Source of the DNA: Paenibacillus sp. G2S3
GTDB lineage: Bacteria > Bacillota > Bacilli > Paenibacillales > Paenibacillaceae
DNA: 64,000 bases
NCBI RefSeq assembly: GCF_030123105.1
Contig: NZ_CP126095.1
Coordinates: 434,001 to 498,000 of the forward strand
Direction of reading: 5' to 3'
Every line of letters starts with the position of its first letter. Within the stretch, counting starts at the first letter, position 1. Below the pieces are notes generated by a model that saw only the letters and a program-made list of their open reading frames with translations, had not been told where the DNA came from and searched no databases. Positions 50,114-59,480 of this stretch are shown here, piece by piece. The position numbers and the translations under genes are program-made.

Positions 50114-52378
50114 TTGCTTAGAAAATCCTTTTTCACAAAATTGCTTATCGCTTATCTTATTATTATATTCGCTTACACTATGATTGCGGTCTGCCTTTCT
50201 TTTTTTAAGGACAGCCAAAGCGTGCGATCGGAATTAAGTCAGAAGCAGCAGAATTTTCTTATGCAATCGCGAGACAAAATTGACACGAAACTCGGTGTTT
50301 CTTTCAATTTAATTACACAATTGAGATTAGATGATCATGTTGTTAAATTCGCTGAAAAAGATCGCGATTACTATGAGATCACGCAAGCCTCTTATGCACT
50401 GAAAAATCATATAGATGCATTCTCTGAATTCGGCTATAGCATCGATTTAATGAAGACTAACGATGATTTGGTTATTACGCCGCAAATTTCGTCGGATAGA
50501 AGACGCTATATGGAAGATATGGGAATGACTAATGAGGATTTGGCACAATTAGGCACAGACAGTACGAGTCCAAACATAACGATATCGAGCAGTCAAAAAA
50601 TAACGTCGACGAACGATGAAAGCGCATCCATAAGAATCGTAAATCCGGAACGGGTAGGAATAGGGAATTCATTATTTTTTGTTGTCTCATTCTTTGAACA
50701 ATTGCTGCTACCACCCCTATCACCTGATGCGCAAGAAGCTTTTGCCATTATCGAGAATGGTCGATACGTAACGCTTAAATCAAGCTTTGATGATAAACGG
50801 GAAAAGCAATTGCTTGCCTATCCACTGGCACAACTGGATGAACAGGCAACCGTGGATTATAAGAAGCTATCCAATGATGAATTCGATTTCCATTTAATCC
50901 GCTCGAATACGATGCCGCAATGGTCGTATATGTATGTTACACAGAACTACTCTTTGGTAGACTCCTTTTCCCCCAATTTAAAAGGGGCTGTACTTTTATT
51001 AGCCATTCTTATCTTTGTGGGACTTGCGTTCGCCTATACAGTTTCCAGGCGCATGTACCGGCCTGTGGGTCATCTCGTCGGATTGTTTAAGAGCTACGGT
51101 GAGCCTGCGGGAGCAGACGAATTCGCTTTCTTGAACGAGACAGCGACGAGTATAAGTAAAGCCAATGAACAGATGAAATCCGCGCTACATGAGCACAAGC
51201 TTTCGATGAGAGACAAGTTCCTGCGGGATTTGCTCCATGGACTCGTTCCACCTGAGAAGGTGGATGAACTGCTAAATGCACATCAACTGCAAAGCCTTTC
51301 TAGCAACTTGAGCATTTGCGTGATTTCATTCTCGAACGCTAAGGAATTGGAGGAGCAATATTCGAAAGATGCGATTCTTACGATAAAATCAAAGACTTCC
51401 TTGATTATTTATGAGCAGTTGAAAGTTCATTTCCCTTGTGAACTGCTTGATCACGATTTCACCAAATTTGTCTTCATAATCAGTGAATCCGATACGGAAT
51501 CCATTCAGAAGAAGCTCATGAAAGCGATGGCGCAAATCGAGGACGCACATGCATACGGGTTGACTGCAGCTGTAGGCCAGCCCGTAGCCTCAGCTGGCGA
51601 AATTGATCGCTCCTTTATTCAGGCGCTTGATATTCTGAAGCGAAGATCGGCAGTGGACAAGACTTCCGTCATTACTTATAAACAACTCAGTCAAGTTCAG
51701 ATGGTCAGCTATTATTATCCTATCGATACGGAACGAGAGCTGATCAGCTATGTGATTCGCGGCAAGCGGGAGAATGCTTTAAATACGCTAAACCGCCTTC
51801 TATCGGAAAATCTGGAGCAAAGGCAGTTAACCAGGCAGCAGCTCGACCAGTTCAGCTTGCTTGTGTTGGCTACGCTGAGTCGAATTATTCAGCAGTTGAA
51901 TATGCCTTTCGAAGAGTTCGTTCAAGCTCATAAGGAATCTCTGGACATCGTACAGCACGGCGAATCGAAGGAGCTGATGGTTTCCGCCATTACTTCCTTG
52001 TTTGGCGCCATGATGGATACGATTGATCAGCAGAATGAAATGATGGATCACAGTACGGTAAAGCGGATGATTGAATATATTCATGACAACTACAATAGGG
52101 ATTTATCGCTTAGCATGATAGCGGAGGAGTTTAACTTCTCTCCTGGTTATGTCAGTATCGCGTTCAAAAATCATTCCGGAGAAAATTTTAAAGATTACTT
52201 GAATTTTTATCGTGTGCAGCAAGCTAAAGAAATTATGCGTCAGCAGAAAGATATCAAAATTGGCGATTTAGCACTAATGGTCGGGTGCAACAATACGAAC
52301 ACGTTTATTCGCATGTTCCGCAAGTATGAAGGATTAGCTCCTGGCCAATACGCAAAGAAGCTTAACGAGAAGGATTGA
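50114..52378 (+). CDS. Membrane-bound AraC-family regulator (YesN/YtdP-like)
   Basis: A 754-residue one-component regulator. Membrane segments near residues 10-34 and 293-316 bracket an external sensor domain of about 255 residues. A HAMP-like stretch and an unassigned region of about 300 residues lie between, and the C-terminal 100 residues are an AraC double HTH (LSLSMIAEEFNFSPGYVSIAF and IKIGDLALMVGCNNTNTFIRMFRKYEG). Such regulators sit before LplB/YtcP/lipoprotein sugar importers and sense external oligosaccharides. The start is a TTG after AAGGGGAG. Its own terminator follows, so the transport genes need their own promoter, found at 52555. Confidence 0.92.
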   Translation: MLRKSFFTKLLIAYLIIIFAYTMIAVCLSFFKDSQSVRSELSQKQQNFLMQSRDKIDTKLGVSFNLITQLRLDDHVVKFAEKDRDYYEITQASYALKNHIDAFSEFGYSIDLMKTNDDLVITPQISSDRRRYMEDMGMTNEDLAQLGTDSTSPNITISSSQKITSTNDESASIRIVNPERVGIGNSLFFVVSFFEQLLLPPLSPDAQEAFAIIENGRYVTLKSSFDDKREKQLLAYPLAQLDEQATVDYKKLSNDEFDFHLIRSNTMPQWSYMYVTQNYSLVDSFSPNLKGAVLLLAILIFVGLAFAYTVSRRMYRPVGHLVGLFKSYGEPAGADEFAFLNETATSISKANEQMKSALHEHKLSMRDKFLRDLLHGLVPPEKVDELLNAHQLQSLSSNLSICVISFSNAKELEEQYSKDAILTIKSKTSLIIYEQLKVHFPCELLDHDFTKFVFIISESDTESIQKKLMKAMAQIEDAHAYGLTAAVGQPVASAGEIDRSFIQALDILKRRSAVDKTSVITYKQLSQVQMVSYYYPIDTERELISYVIRGKRENALNTLNRLLSENLEQRQLTRQQLDQFSLLVLATLSRIIQQLNMPFEEFVQAHKESLDIVQHGESKELMVSAITSLFGAMMDTIDQQNEMMDHSTVKRMIEYIHDNYNRDLSLSMIAEEFNFSPGYVSIAFKNHSGENFKDYLNFYRVQQAKEIMRQQKDIKIGDLALMVGCNNTNTFIRMFRKYEGLAPGQYAKKLNEKD

Positions 52379-52389
52379 GCCTTCAAATA

Positions 52390-52457
52390 ATGAGAATCGT
52401 TGATTCAAAAAACAAAGCCGCCTAGCTTAAGTGCCAGGCGGCTATTGTATGTTCGAC
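52390..52457 (+). repeat. Flanking terminator repeat, left copy
   Basis: A 68-base block whose hairpin AGCCGCCTagcttaagtgcc-AGGCGGCT (52416-52443) should terminate the AraC-type transcript. The same block, including bases outside the hairpin such as ATGAGAAT and TGATTCAAA, recurs at 63373-63436 after the last gene of the locus. Confidence 0.8.
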
Positions 52458-52554
52458 GGGCGTTTCCCTATATAACGAGAAATTGTTGATACATAAAATA
52501 ATGCACATTATGAACCCAGACATAAAGAGTTGCTGCTAGATGAAATAATGGCGA

Positions 52555-52583
52555 TAGACAGCGCTTACATTCATTCCTATAGT
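52555..52583 (+). promoter_or_regulatory. Sigma-A promoter of the sugar-uptake/lyase operon
   Basis: TAGACA and TATAGT, each one base from consensus, are 17 bases apart. Confidence 0.65.
52556..52569 (-). promoter_or_regulatory. cre site (CcpA) over the operon promoter
   Basis: On the minus strand TGTAAGCGCTGTCT fits 13 of 14 positions of TGWAANCGNTNWCA. It covers the -35 box and part of the spacer, where CcpA binding would block the promoter. Confidence 0.65.
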
Positions 52584-52609
52584 TTAAATTGCAACGCTGA
52601 CCTTTCAAA

Positions 52610-52623
52610 TGGGAGCGCTCCTG
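52610..52623. promoter_or_regulatory. LacI-family-type palindrome downstream of the promoter
   Basis: TGGGAGCGCTCCTG contains the perfect palindrome GGAGCGCTCC and is 12 of 14 identical to TGGGAGCGCTCCCA, the operator known for the LacI-family regulators CebR and CelR of actinobacteria. It lies about 20 bases past the expected transcription start. No LacI-family gene is in the window. Confidence 0.55.
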
Positions 52624-52661
52624 AGGGGATCAGCTAAACATCGTTGCGAGAGGAGAAGAGA

Positions 52662-53582
52662 GTGCTGCTTAACTTTAAAGAAATAAAAACCAACCTGATC
52701 AGGGACCGTTATCTTTATCTGCTCCTGATACCGTTTCTGGCTTGGTATATCATCTTTGCTTATAAGCCGATGTACGGCCTGCAAATCGCCTTTAAGGATT
52801 TCAGTGTATATAAAGGAATTGAAGCGAGTCCCTGGGTTGGATTTGAACACTTCGAGACCTTTTTTAAAAGTCCATATTTCTGGCGGCTATTAAAAAACAC
52901 AGTATTGCTCAGTATGTATCAATTGCTGTTCGCGTTTCCTGTGCCGATTATCCTCGCTTTGTTATTTAACGAATTGAAGAATGGAGTATTCAAAGCAACG
53001 GTGCAGACCTTCACGTATTTACCCCATTTTATTTCGGTCGTTGTCGTAGCTGGGATTGTGACTAACTTTTTGGCTCCTAGCAACGGCATTATCAATATCC
53101 TGATCGAAATGATGGGAGGAGAAAAGCAATACTTTCTGACCAATCCCGATTATTTCCGTACGATTTTTATCGGGTCCATGGATATTTGGAAGGAAGCGGG
53201 ATTTGGTACCATCATCTATATAGCTGCATTGTCCGGTGTCAATCCGGCTTTGTATGAAGCAGCGGTTATCGATGGAGCTAATAAATGGAAGCAAATGTGG
53301 CATATCACGCTTCCCGCCATCATTCCGACGATCGCAATCATGCTTGTCATGAAGGTGGGCTCCATGTTGGAAGTAGGCTATGAGGCGATCATTCTTCTGT
53401 ATCAGCCAGCCACCTATGAGACGGCCGACGTTATTAACACCTACGTGTACCGGTCCGGTTTACAGGATGCACGTTACGACCTGGCGACAGCGGTGGGACT
53501 ATTCAATGCCGTCGTTGGATTTATTCTAGTCGTATTTGCCAACAAGATGAGCAAGAAATTAACAGAGACTGGATTATGGTAG
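52662..53582 (+). CDS. ABC sugar transporter permease, LplB-type
   Basis: A 306-residue permease with six membrane segments. The loop NPALYEAAVIDGANKWKQMWHITLPAIIPTIAIMLVMKVG contains the EAA-like ATPase contact. The PLFAWYI-like opening (LYLLLIPFLAWYIIFAYKPMYGLQIAFKDF) is the LplB signature. The gene heads the oligosaccharide import operon. I start it at GTG 52662, seven bases after GAGGAGAAG, rather than at an upstream TTG (52644). No ATPase gene is present; such importers generally borrow a shared MsmX-type ATPase. Confidence 0.93.
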   Translation: MLLNFKEIKTNLIRDRYLYLLLIPFLAWYIIFAYKPMYGLQIAFKDFSVYKGIEASPWVGFEHFETFFKSPYFWRLLKNTVLLSMYQLLFAFPVPIILALLFNELKNGVFKATVQTFTYLPHFISVVVVAGIVTNFLAPSNGIINILIEMMGGEKQYFLTNPDYFRTIFIGSMDIWKEAGFGTIIYIAALSGVNPALYEAAVIDGANKWKQMWHITLPAIIPTIAIMLVMKVGSMLEVGYEAIILLYQPATYETADVINTYVYRSGLQDARYDLATAVGLFNAVVGFILVVFANKMSKKLTETGLW

Positions 53583-53592
53583 GTGATGGAAG

Positions 53593-54453
53593 ATGAAAAA
53601 AACCAGAGGCGAAAAGCTGTTTTATATCTTTAACTGTGTATTTCTTGGAATGATCGCTTTGCTTGCACTGTACCCGTTTGTCTATGTCTTATCTGCATCC
53701 ATCAGCTCCTCCCAAGCGGTCGTTACAGGCAAGGTGATCTTGCTGCCGCGCGATATTAACTTTGACTCCTATGCAAAGGTATTATCGGAAAAAGGGATTT
53801 GGATTGCCTATTTGAACACATTTTATTACACCATATTCGGCGTAATCGTCAATTTAATTCTCACCATTTGCGGTGCCTATGCCCTGTCCAAGAAACGGGT
53901 TATGGGACGCACGGCCATCAGCTTCTTTATCGCGCTGACGATGTGGTTCCAACCGGGCATGATTCCGATGTATCTCAATTTCCGAGATTTGAACATGCTT
54001 GACAACAGGTTTACGATAATTATTGGTTTCGCGATTACGACCTTCTATGTCTTCCTCATGAGAACGTTCTTCCAGAGTATTCCGGAGGAACTCGAGGAAG
54101 CGGCAAAGGTTGACGGAGCGAATGATCTGACGATCTTATGGAAGGTGTATCTGCCGCTGTCCAAAGCCTCTCTTGTGACGATAGGATTATTCTATGCGGT
54201 GCACCGCTGGAACGGCTATTTCTGGACGATGATCCTACTGAGCGACGAGAGTAAGGTACCGCTACAAGTCTTGCTAAAGAAACTCATCGTAGAAATGAAC
54301 GTGAGCGACGAGATGGGCAATATGGCGGTATATTCTAAGGAAACGATCATTTATGCGACTATCATCGTCTCTATTATTCCGATTGTTGCAGCCTATCCCT
54401 TCATACAGAAATATTTCGTCAAAGGTACCATGATCGGCTCCGTCAAAGGATAG
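53593..54453 (+). CDS. ABC sugar transporter permease, YtcP-type
   Basis: A 286-residue permease with six membrane segments, starting KKTRGEKLFYIFNCVFLGMIALLALYPFVYVLSASIS, a YtcP/YesQ-type opening. The ATPase-contact loop is IPEELEEAAKVDGANDLTILWKVYLPLSKASLVTIGLFYAV. It pairs with the LplB-type subunit ten bases upstream. The C terminus ends in the usual FVKGTMIGSVKG motif of this family. It imports uronic-acid oligosaccharides if the neighbouring lyases reflect the substrate. Confidence 0.95.
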   Translation: MKKTRGEKLFYIFNCVFLGMIALLALYPFVYVLSASISSSQAVVTGKVILLPRDINFDSYAKVLSEKGIWIAYLNTFYYTIFGVIVNLILTICGAYALSKKRVMGRTAISFFIALTMWFQPGMIPMYLNFRDLNMLDNRFTIIIGFAITTFYVFLMRTFFQSIPEELEEAAKVDGANDLTILWKVYLPLSKASLVTIGLFYAVHRWNGYFWTMILLSDESKVPLQVLLKKLIVEMNVSDEMGNMAVYSKETIIYATIIVSIIPIVAAYPFIQKYFVKGTMIGSVKG

Positions 54454-54512
54454 TTGGCTGCTTAAATTTTTTTAATATGAAATCAAGAAACCAATAATTG
54501 GAGGTCGTAAAT

Positions 54513-56135
54513 GTGGGTAACACAAAATGGATGAAATCATCTGTAATAATCATGCTGACAGTCGGTATGCTGCTAGCAGGCTGTAGTAACAATAACGCTC
54601 CGCAAAATAGTGGAAGCGCGGCGAATGATTCAAAAGAGTCAGGGTCAAAACCTCTATCCGGGCATCTGATCGTTAAAGACCCGCTTGAACTGACGATCCA
54701 CATGCACTACTCAGATAAGTTTATATTCGACGATAACTGGCCCGTCTTCAAAGAAGCGGAAGCCATGACCAATATTAAATTGAAGGGAACCGCATCTAAA
54801 ACCTCGACGAATAGCAAAGAACTGTTCAATACCATGATGGCATCCGGGAAAATTCCGGATCTGGTTCATCATCAAATTAAGGAGCAGTATGACAGTCTGG
54901 GGATTGAAGGAGCCTTTCTTGAGCTAGATGGATTGATCGAAGAACATGCCCCAAACATTAAAAAGTTCTTTTCCGAACATCCAGATGCAGCCAAATATAT
55001 GAAGGCCTATAACGGTAAAACGTATTTCCTTAACTTTACTCCGGATGGACCGGCTGCCAAGGGATGGTTTGTACGGCAGGATTGGCTGGATAAATTGGGA
55101 CTTGAGCAGCCGAAAACGGTAGATGAGCTGTATGCGCTATTGAAAGCTTTCAAAGAAAAAGATCCGAACGGTAACGGATTAAACGATGAAATTCCATACT
55201 TCAGCCGGACGAAGCTGGATGGAATTTACGATCTGCTGATTCAGTGGGGCGTGCGTGGCGGGGCCGATGCGTCTAAACGTGGATTTTATGCGGACAACGG
55301 TGTCGTCAAGTACGGTATGTATGAGCCAGGATATAAGACGGCAATTGAAAATATTGCGAAGTGGTATAAGGAAGGCTTAATCGATAAAGAAATTTTCACC
55401 CGCGGAGCGAAAGCGCGCGACATTTTGCTCGCAGATAATGTCGGTGGCATAACGCACGACTGGTTCGCTAGCACGGCTAATTTTAATGACATTCTTGCAC
55501 CTAAGATTCCAGGCTTCTCCTTTGTTCCAATGACGCCTCCAACGAATACCGAGGGTAAAGTCATCGAAGAAAGTTCCCGCAAAGAAACGCATGCGAGTGG
55601 ATGGGGAATCTCGGCGGCAACTAAGCATCCCGTCGAAGCGATCAAATATATGGATTTCTGGTTCTCCGAAGAGGGCCGGAGGCTGATGAACTTCGGCATC
55701 GAAGGAAAGGACTACGATCTCGTGGACGGCAAGCCGAAGTTTAAAGATTCCGTATTGAAAAATAAAGAAAAGACAGTGATTCAACAGCTTCAAGAAGAGG
55801 GAGGCCAAATTGAACTGGCGTTCTATCAAGACTACGCTTACGAAGAACAATGGACAAGTGAGACTGCATTGAAAGGCATCAAGGAATACATTGACAATGG
55901 CTATATTATGGAGGCTTACCCACCGATTTCGTATACAGATGAGGAACGGAACAAATTTGAGGAGTTAAATGCTGGCGTATTGACCTATGTTGAGGAAAAG
56001 CTGCAGAGATGGGTGCTCGGTGTGGAACCGATCAACGATGAGACATTCAGTAAGTATATTAAGGAATTGGAAGACTTAGGGATCAAGGATTTGCTTGCTT
56101 TAGAGCAAGGTGCATACGACCGTTACATGAAATAG
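54513..56135 (+). CDS. Extracellular solute-binding lipoprotein (LipO/YtcQ-type)
   Basis: A 540-residue lipoprotein. The signal peptide ends in LLAGC and is followed by an Asn/Ser/Gly linker. The large substrate-binding fold is the family-1 type paired with LplB/YtcP permeases; the motif EKDPNGNGLNDEIPYF (about residue 220) resembles the D-x-D/N-x-N-G calcium loop common in these proteins. It captures oligosaccharides released by the secreted lyase. The start is GTG 54513 seven bases after GGAGGT. The translational order lplB-ytcP-binding protein is usual for Paenibacillus. Confidence 0.92.
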   Translation: MGNTKWMKSSVIIMLTVGMLLAGCSNNNAPQNSGSAANDSKESGSKPLSGHLIVKDPLELTIHMHYSDKFIFDDNWPVFKEAEAMTNIKLKGTASKTSTNSKELFNTMMASGKIPDLVHHQIKEQYDSLGIEGAFLELDGLIEEHAPNIKKFFSEHPDAAKYMKAYNGKTYFLNFTPDGPAAKGWFVRQDWLDKLGLEQPKTVDELYALLKAFKEKDPNGNGLNDEIPYFSRTKLDGIYDLLIQWGVRGGADASKRGFYADNGVVKYGMYEPGYKTAIENIAKWYKEGLIDKEIFTRGAKARDILLADNVGGITHDWFASTANFNDILAPKIPGFSFVPMTPPTNTEGKVIEESSRKETHASGWGISAATKHPVEAIKYMDFWFSEEGRRLMNFGIEGKDYDLVDGKPKFKDSVLKNKEKTVIQQLQEEGGQIELAFYQDYAYEEQWTSETALKGIKEYIDNGYIMEAYPPISYTDEERNKFEELNAGVLTYVEEKLQRWVLGVEPINDETFSKYIKELEDLGIKDLLALEQGAYDRYMK

Positions 56136-56213
56136 CTGGCATCGCTCCTTCCGGAGTCTTGATGATTTCGGAGGGGCATTTCGAATCGAAAATTACATGA
56201 TGGAGATGAATAA

Positions 56214-58163
56214 ATGAATCTGCAATCATTGCTGAAAGAGCCGATGACTACGACGGAGCTATTAGCTAACTTGCGCTCACGGCTTGAGCCGATGGACGAG
56301 AAAGCTGCTTATATCGCAGCACATATGCCTGATCACGTGCGCGAGACGATCGCGAATGCCGAATTCTCCTATCAAGGAATGATCATGCTTCCTGGTACAG
56401 GGGGAGTCAGGGAGTTTGTTGGGAATCCGCCTAGCTGGCTAGAGCGCAGACATAATGACAATGAGTATTTATGGCAGCTGAACCGCATGACTCATTGGCA
56501 GGATTTGCTGGAAGCCTACTCGCTCACCAAGGACGCGAAGTATGGACTCAAAGTCATCGACGAAATGCTGGATTGGATCGAAACGGTCACTATTCCTGAG
56601 GACTTACTCGATAAGCCCATTGGCTATTTTACGGAATGCCATCCGCTGAGGGTTTTGGAGATTGGTATCCGGGGCTACAAAATTTGGCCGCTTGTCTTGG
56701 AGCATCTAGGCCGCTCGGAGCTGTTTACGGAGGCAGTATTAGAGCAGTATTTAACGGTCATTTATAAGCAAGTAAAAGCTTTGCGTAACGTGTCGCCTCA
56801 GCTATGGCCTAAAGCGGATCATAACCATTATTTAATGGAATGTTTGGGCCTTCTGACGACTGCCCTTTACTTTCCCGAGCTGAAAGAAGCTGAGGAATGG
56901 AAGGCTTTTGCGATCGAGGGCATCGAAAAGTGCAGCATGGCGCAACTGACAGAGGACGGCGGCCAAATCGAGGGCTGCCCATCGTATCATAATGGCTGTA
57001 TGTTCTGGTTTGGGATGGCTGTGGTTCTGGCTAAGCGTTTCCAGTTTCAGTTCTCCCCAGCATACATGGAACGGTTTAGAAAAAATCTGGATTACTCCAT
57101 TTACTCGTTAAGACCAACCGGGAAATGTGTACCTGTCGGTGATTCCTATGCGAATCCGCTTGCTGTAATGTCTGGTGTCTATGGGTATTTTGCGTTGGAC
57201 GATGTTTCCTGGCTGGGGCTTGCAACGAATTTGATCGATGTGACTGAGGTGGTACGGGAAGCAAGCAAGCATGTATGGAGGGCACTCGATGTTCGCCAAT
57301 TCGTGGAAGAGCTGCATTCTCTGCAGGGTAGACAATTTGTATTAGATAAGCAGACGACATTCTGGAATCGTACGTTGGATCAAGCGATTATCCGCAGCGG
57401 CTGGGATTCGAAGGCTCTTAGCTTTTTGTTTACATGTAAAAGCCCAATACAGAATGCCCATGCCCATATCGATCTGATGAGCTTTGATTTTACGGCACTC
57501 GGAAAAGACATGATTTGCGATCCTGGATTTTTTTGCTATCGGGATGATGAGGACCGTAAGCAGTTTAAGAGCTCGAATTATCACTCTACGCTGCTGATCG
57601 ATGAGCGAGATCATTTCGAGTATATTAATTCCTTTACATTTGGGCCGCAAAAGCCCGGTGGTATCTACAATGTAGCAGATAGAGGCTTCTACCGGCTCGC
57701 GAGTGCTTGTCATACCAACTACGATCCGGTTGTTCATCATCGGCATATTTCGCTAGTTGATAATTGGTTCGTGCTTATTGCCGATCGGGTAGAAGGGCTG
57801 AATGAGCATAGCGTTCAGCGCTATTTCCATCTGGATTTTGTCGAAGTGGAGGAGAACCCGAACGGAGTGATCGCGACAAGTGATATTGCGAATCTGGCGA
57901 TAGTGACAAGCCATACGGGGAAATTGGATCTCTTGGAGGGAAGATTATCCGATGAGACCGATCTCTCAAGGCCTTCGACAAGGGTCCGCTTTCAGGATAG
58001 ATACAGCGGTACTATGACTTTCTTGACACTGCTTATTCCTTTCCAAGGGGGGCAGCAGCCTGCCGTTCAGATTATTGAAGAAGAGGAAGGTATATTTAGC
58101 TTCGAGCTTGGACAGCGATATTTGGTTTCGATAAACGAAAGAGATATGCACATATCCAAATAG
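56214..58163 (+). CDS. Cytoplasmic heparinase II/III-type polysaccharide lyase
   Basis: A 649-residue protein without a signal peptide. Residues about 1-330 form the helical (alpha/alpha) toroid domain and 350-640 the beta-sandwich of the heparinase II/III fold (PF07940 region). Candidate catalytic residues by family pattern: N204-H205 (KADHNHYLMECLG), Y258 (GCPSYHNG) and H416/H418 (NAHAHIDLMSFDF), plus NYHSTLLIDE. Such lyases cut uronic-acid polymers by beta-elimination, leaving a 4,5-unsaturated uronate. As a cytoplasmic enzyme it acts on imported oligomers. Target polymer (heparin, hyaluronan, alginate, ulvan or others) cannot be fixed. Eighty bases follow the binding-protein gene. Confidence 0.85.
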   Translation: MNLQSLLKEPMTTTELLANLRSRLEPMDEKAAYIAAHMPDHVRETIANAEFSYQGMIMLPGTGGVREFVGNPPSWLERRHNDNEYLWQLNRMTHWQDLLEAYSLTKDAKYGLKVIDEMLDWIETVTIPEDLLDKPIGYFTECHPLRVLEIGIRGYKIWPLVLEHLGRSELFTEAVLEQYLTVIYKQVKALRNVSPQLWPKADHNHYLMECLGLLTTALYFPELKEAEEWKAFAIEGIEKCSMAQLTEDGGQIEGCPSYHNGCMFWFGMAVVLAKRFQFQFSPAYMERFRKNLDYSIYSLRPTGKCVPVGDSYANPLAVMSGVYGYFALDDVSWLGLATNLIDVTEVVREASKHVWRALDVRQFVEELHSLQGRQFVLDKQTTFWNRTLDQAIIRSGWDSKALSFLFTCKSPIQNAHAHIDLMSFDFTALGKDMICDPGFFCYRDDEDRKQFKSSNYHSTLLIDERDHFEYINSFTFGPQKPGGIYNVADRGFYRLASACHTNYDPVVHHRHISLVDNWFVLIADRVEGLNEHSVQRYFHLDFVEVEENPNGVIATSDIANLAIVTSHTGKLDLLEGRLSDETDLSRPSTRVRFQDRYSGTMTFLTLLIPFQGGQQPAVQIIEEEEGIFSFELGQRYLVSINERDMHISK

Positions 58164-58173
58164 GAGTGAAAAG

Positions 58174-59313
58174 ATGTTAAACCTGCAGAATGCCGATCAA
58201 ATTTGGTTAGAGAATGTCATTGCCAAACTAAGGGACAAAATGGACGTAGTATGTGAACGATCAAAAAACAAAATTCCATACACGACAAGAAATGGCACGC
58301 ACGACAATCAGATCGAAAAAGATATCAACTGGTGGACGAATGGATTTTGGGGCGGTATGATGTGGCTCATGCACCATGAAACCGGCGCTCAGAAGTACAA
58401 GGAAATCGCCAATTTCACGGAAAGTGCATTGGATGCCTGTTTCCATCAATTCTACGATCTGCATCATGATGTCGGATTTATGTGGCTGCCTACGAGCGTT
58501 GCTAATTATAAAGTAACCGGAAATCCGGAATCCCGTAAGAGGGCGATGCATGCTGCCAATCTACTTGCTGGACGATTTAACCTGGCAGGCGGATTTATCC
58601 GCGCTTGGAACGATGATACGGCCAGCGAAGATACGAGAGGGTGGGCGATCGTGGATTGCATGATGAATCTTCCGCTTCTCTATTGGGCGAGCGAAGAGAC
58701 TAAAGATCCGCGATATGCGCAAATCGCAATGAGGCATGCGGACACCGCTCTAGAAGCCTTTATCAGGCCGGACGGTTCCGTGAATCACATCGTGGAGTTC
58801 GATCCATTCCATGGAGGCGTGGTCCGAACTTACGGCGGCCAAGGCTACGAGGATGGCTCGTCCTGGACACGTGGGCAGACCTGGGCTTTATACGGCTTTA
58901 TGATCAGTTATACGCATACAGGAAAGCCGGAGTATTTGCAGGCGGCCAAACGGGTGGCGCATTATTTTATGGCTAATATTCCGGATAACGGCGTGATTCC
59001 GATCGATTTCCGGCAACCGAAGGAGCCCGCTTACGAAGACACCACGGCAGCGGTGATCGCCGCTTGCGGACTGATTGAGATCGCCCAGGTTGTTGGAGAG
59101 CACGAAAAGGAGGTCTACCTGAACGCCGCGCTGAAGCTCCTGAAAACAGTGGACGCTACTCGCTGCGACTGGACGACCGATTCCGATCAGCTGTTAATAG
59201 GTGGTTCAGCAGCGTATCATCATAAAGACATTCATGTTTCAATCATTTATGGGGATTATTATTTTATGGAAGCTATTTTTAAGCTAAAAGGAAACGACCT
59301 ATATTTGTGGTAG
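58174..59313 (+). CDS. GH88 unsaturated glucuronyl hydrolase
   Basis: A 379-residue cytoplasmic (alpha/alpha)6-barrel enzyme. D99 (HHDVGFMW) and D161 (IVDCMMNLP) match the two catalytic aspartates of Bacillus unsaturated glucuronyl hydrolase, D88 and D149, in spacing and context; the SSWTRGQTWALYGF and ILIGGSAAYHHKD-like segments are also typical. The enzyme hydrates the double bond of 4,5-unsaturated uronic acid at the non-reducing end, releasing it from the next sugar. It therefore completes the attack begun by the lyase ten bases upstream. AGGAGTGAAAAG precedes its ATG. Confidence 0.95.
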   Translation: MLNLQNADQIWLENVIAKLRDKMDVVCERSKNKIPYTTRNGTHDNQIEKDINWWTNGFWGGMMWLMHHETGAQKYKEIANFTESALDACFHQFYDLHHDVGFMWLPTSVANYKVTGNPESRKRAMHAANLLAGRFNLAGGFIRAWNDDTASEDTRGWAIVDCMMNLPLLYWASEETKDPRYAQIAMRHADTALEAFIRPDGSVNHIVEFDPFHGGVVRTYGGQGYEDGSSWTRGQTWALYGFMISYTHTGKPEYLQAAKRVAHYFMANIPDNGVIPIDFRQPKEPAYEDTTAAVIAACGLIEIAQVVGEHEKEVYLNAALKLLKTVDATRCDWTTDSDQLLIGGSAAYHHKDIHVSIIYGDYYFMEAIFKLKGNDLYLW

Positions 59314-59480
59314 TAAGACGATAGGATAATTAGTTTCTCTGGAAAAAGCTAGGCGTGTATTGGTAAAACAAATGAAGTCAACACCTCGTTGGATGGCGTT
59401 ATTCTCGAAGTAACCCATCCAACGCATGCGAATACCTCGATCAATGAATGATTAATATCCGTATTACAGGAGGTAGTATG

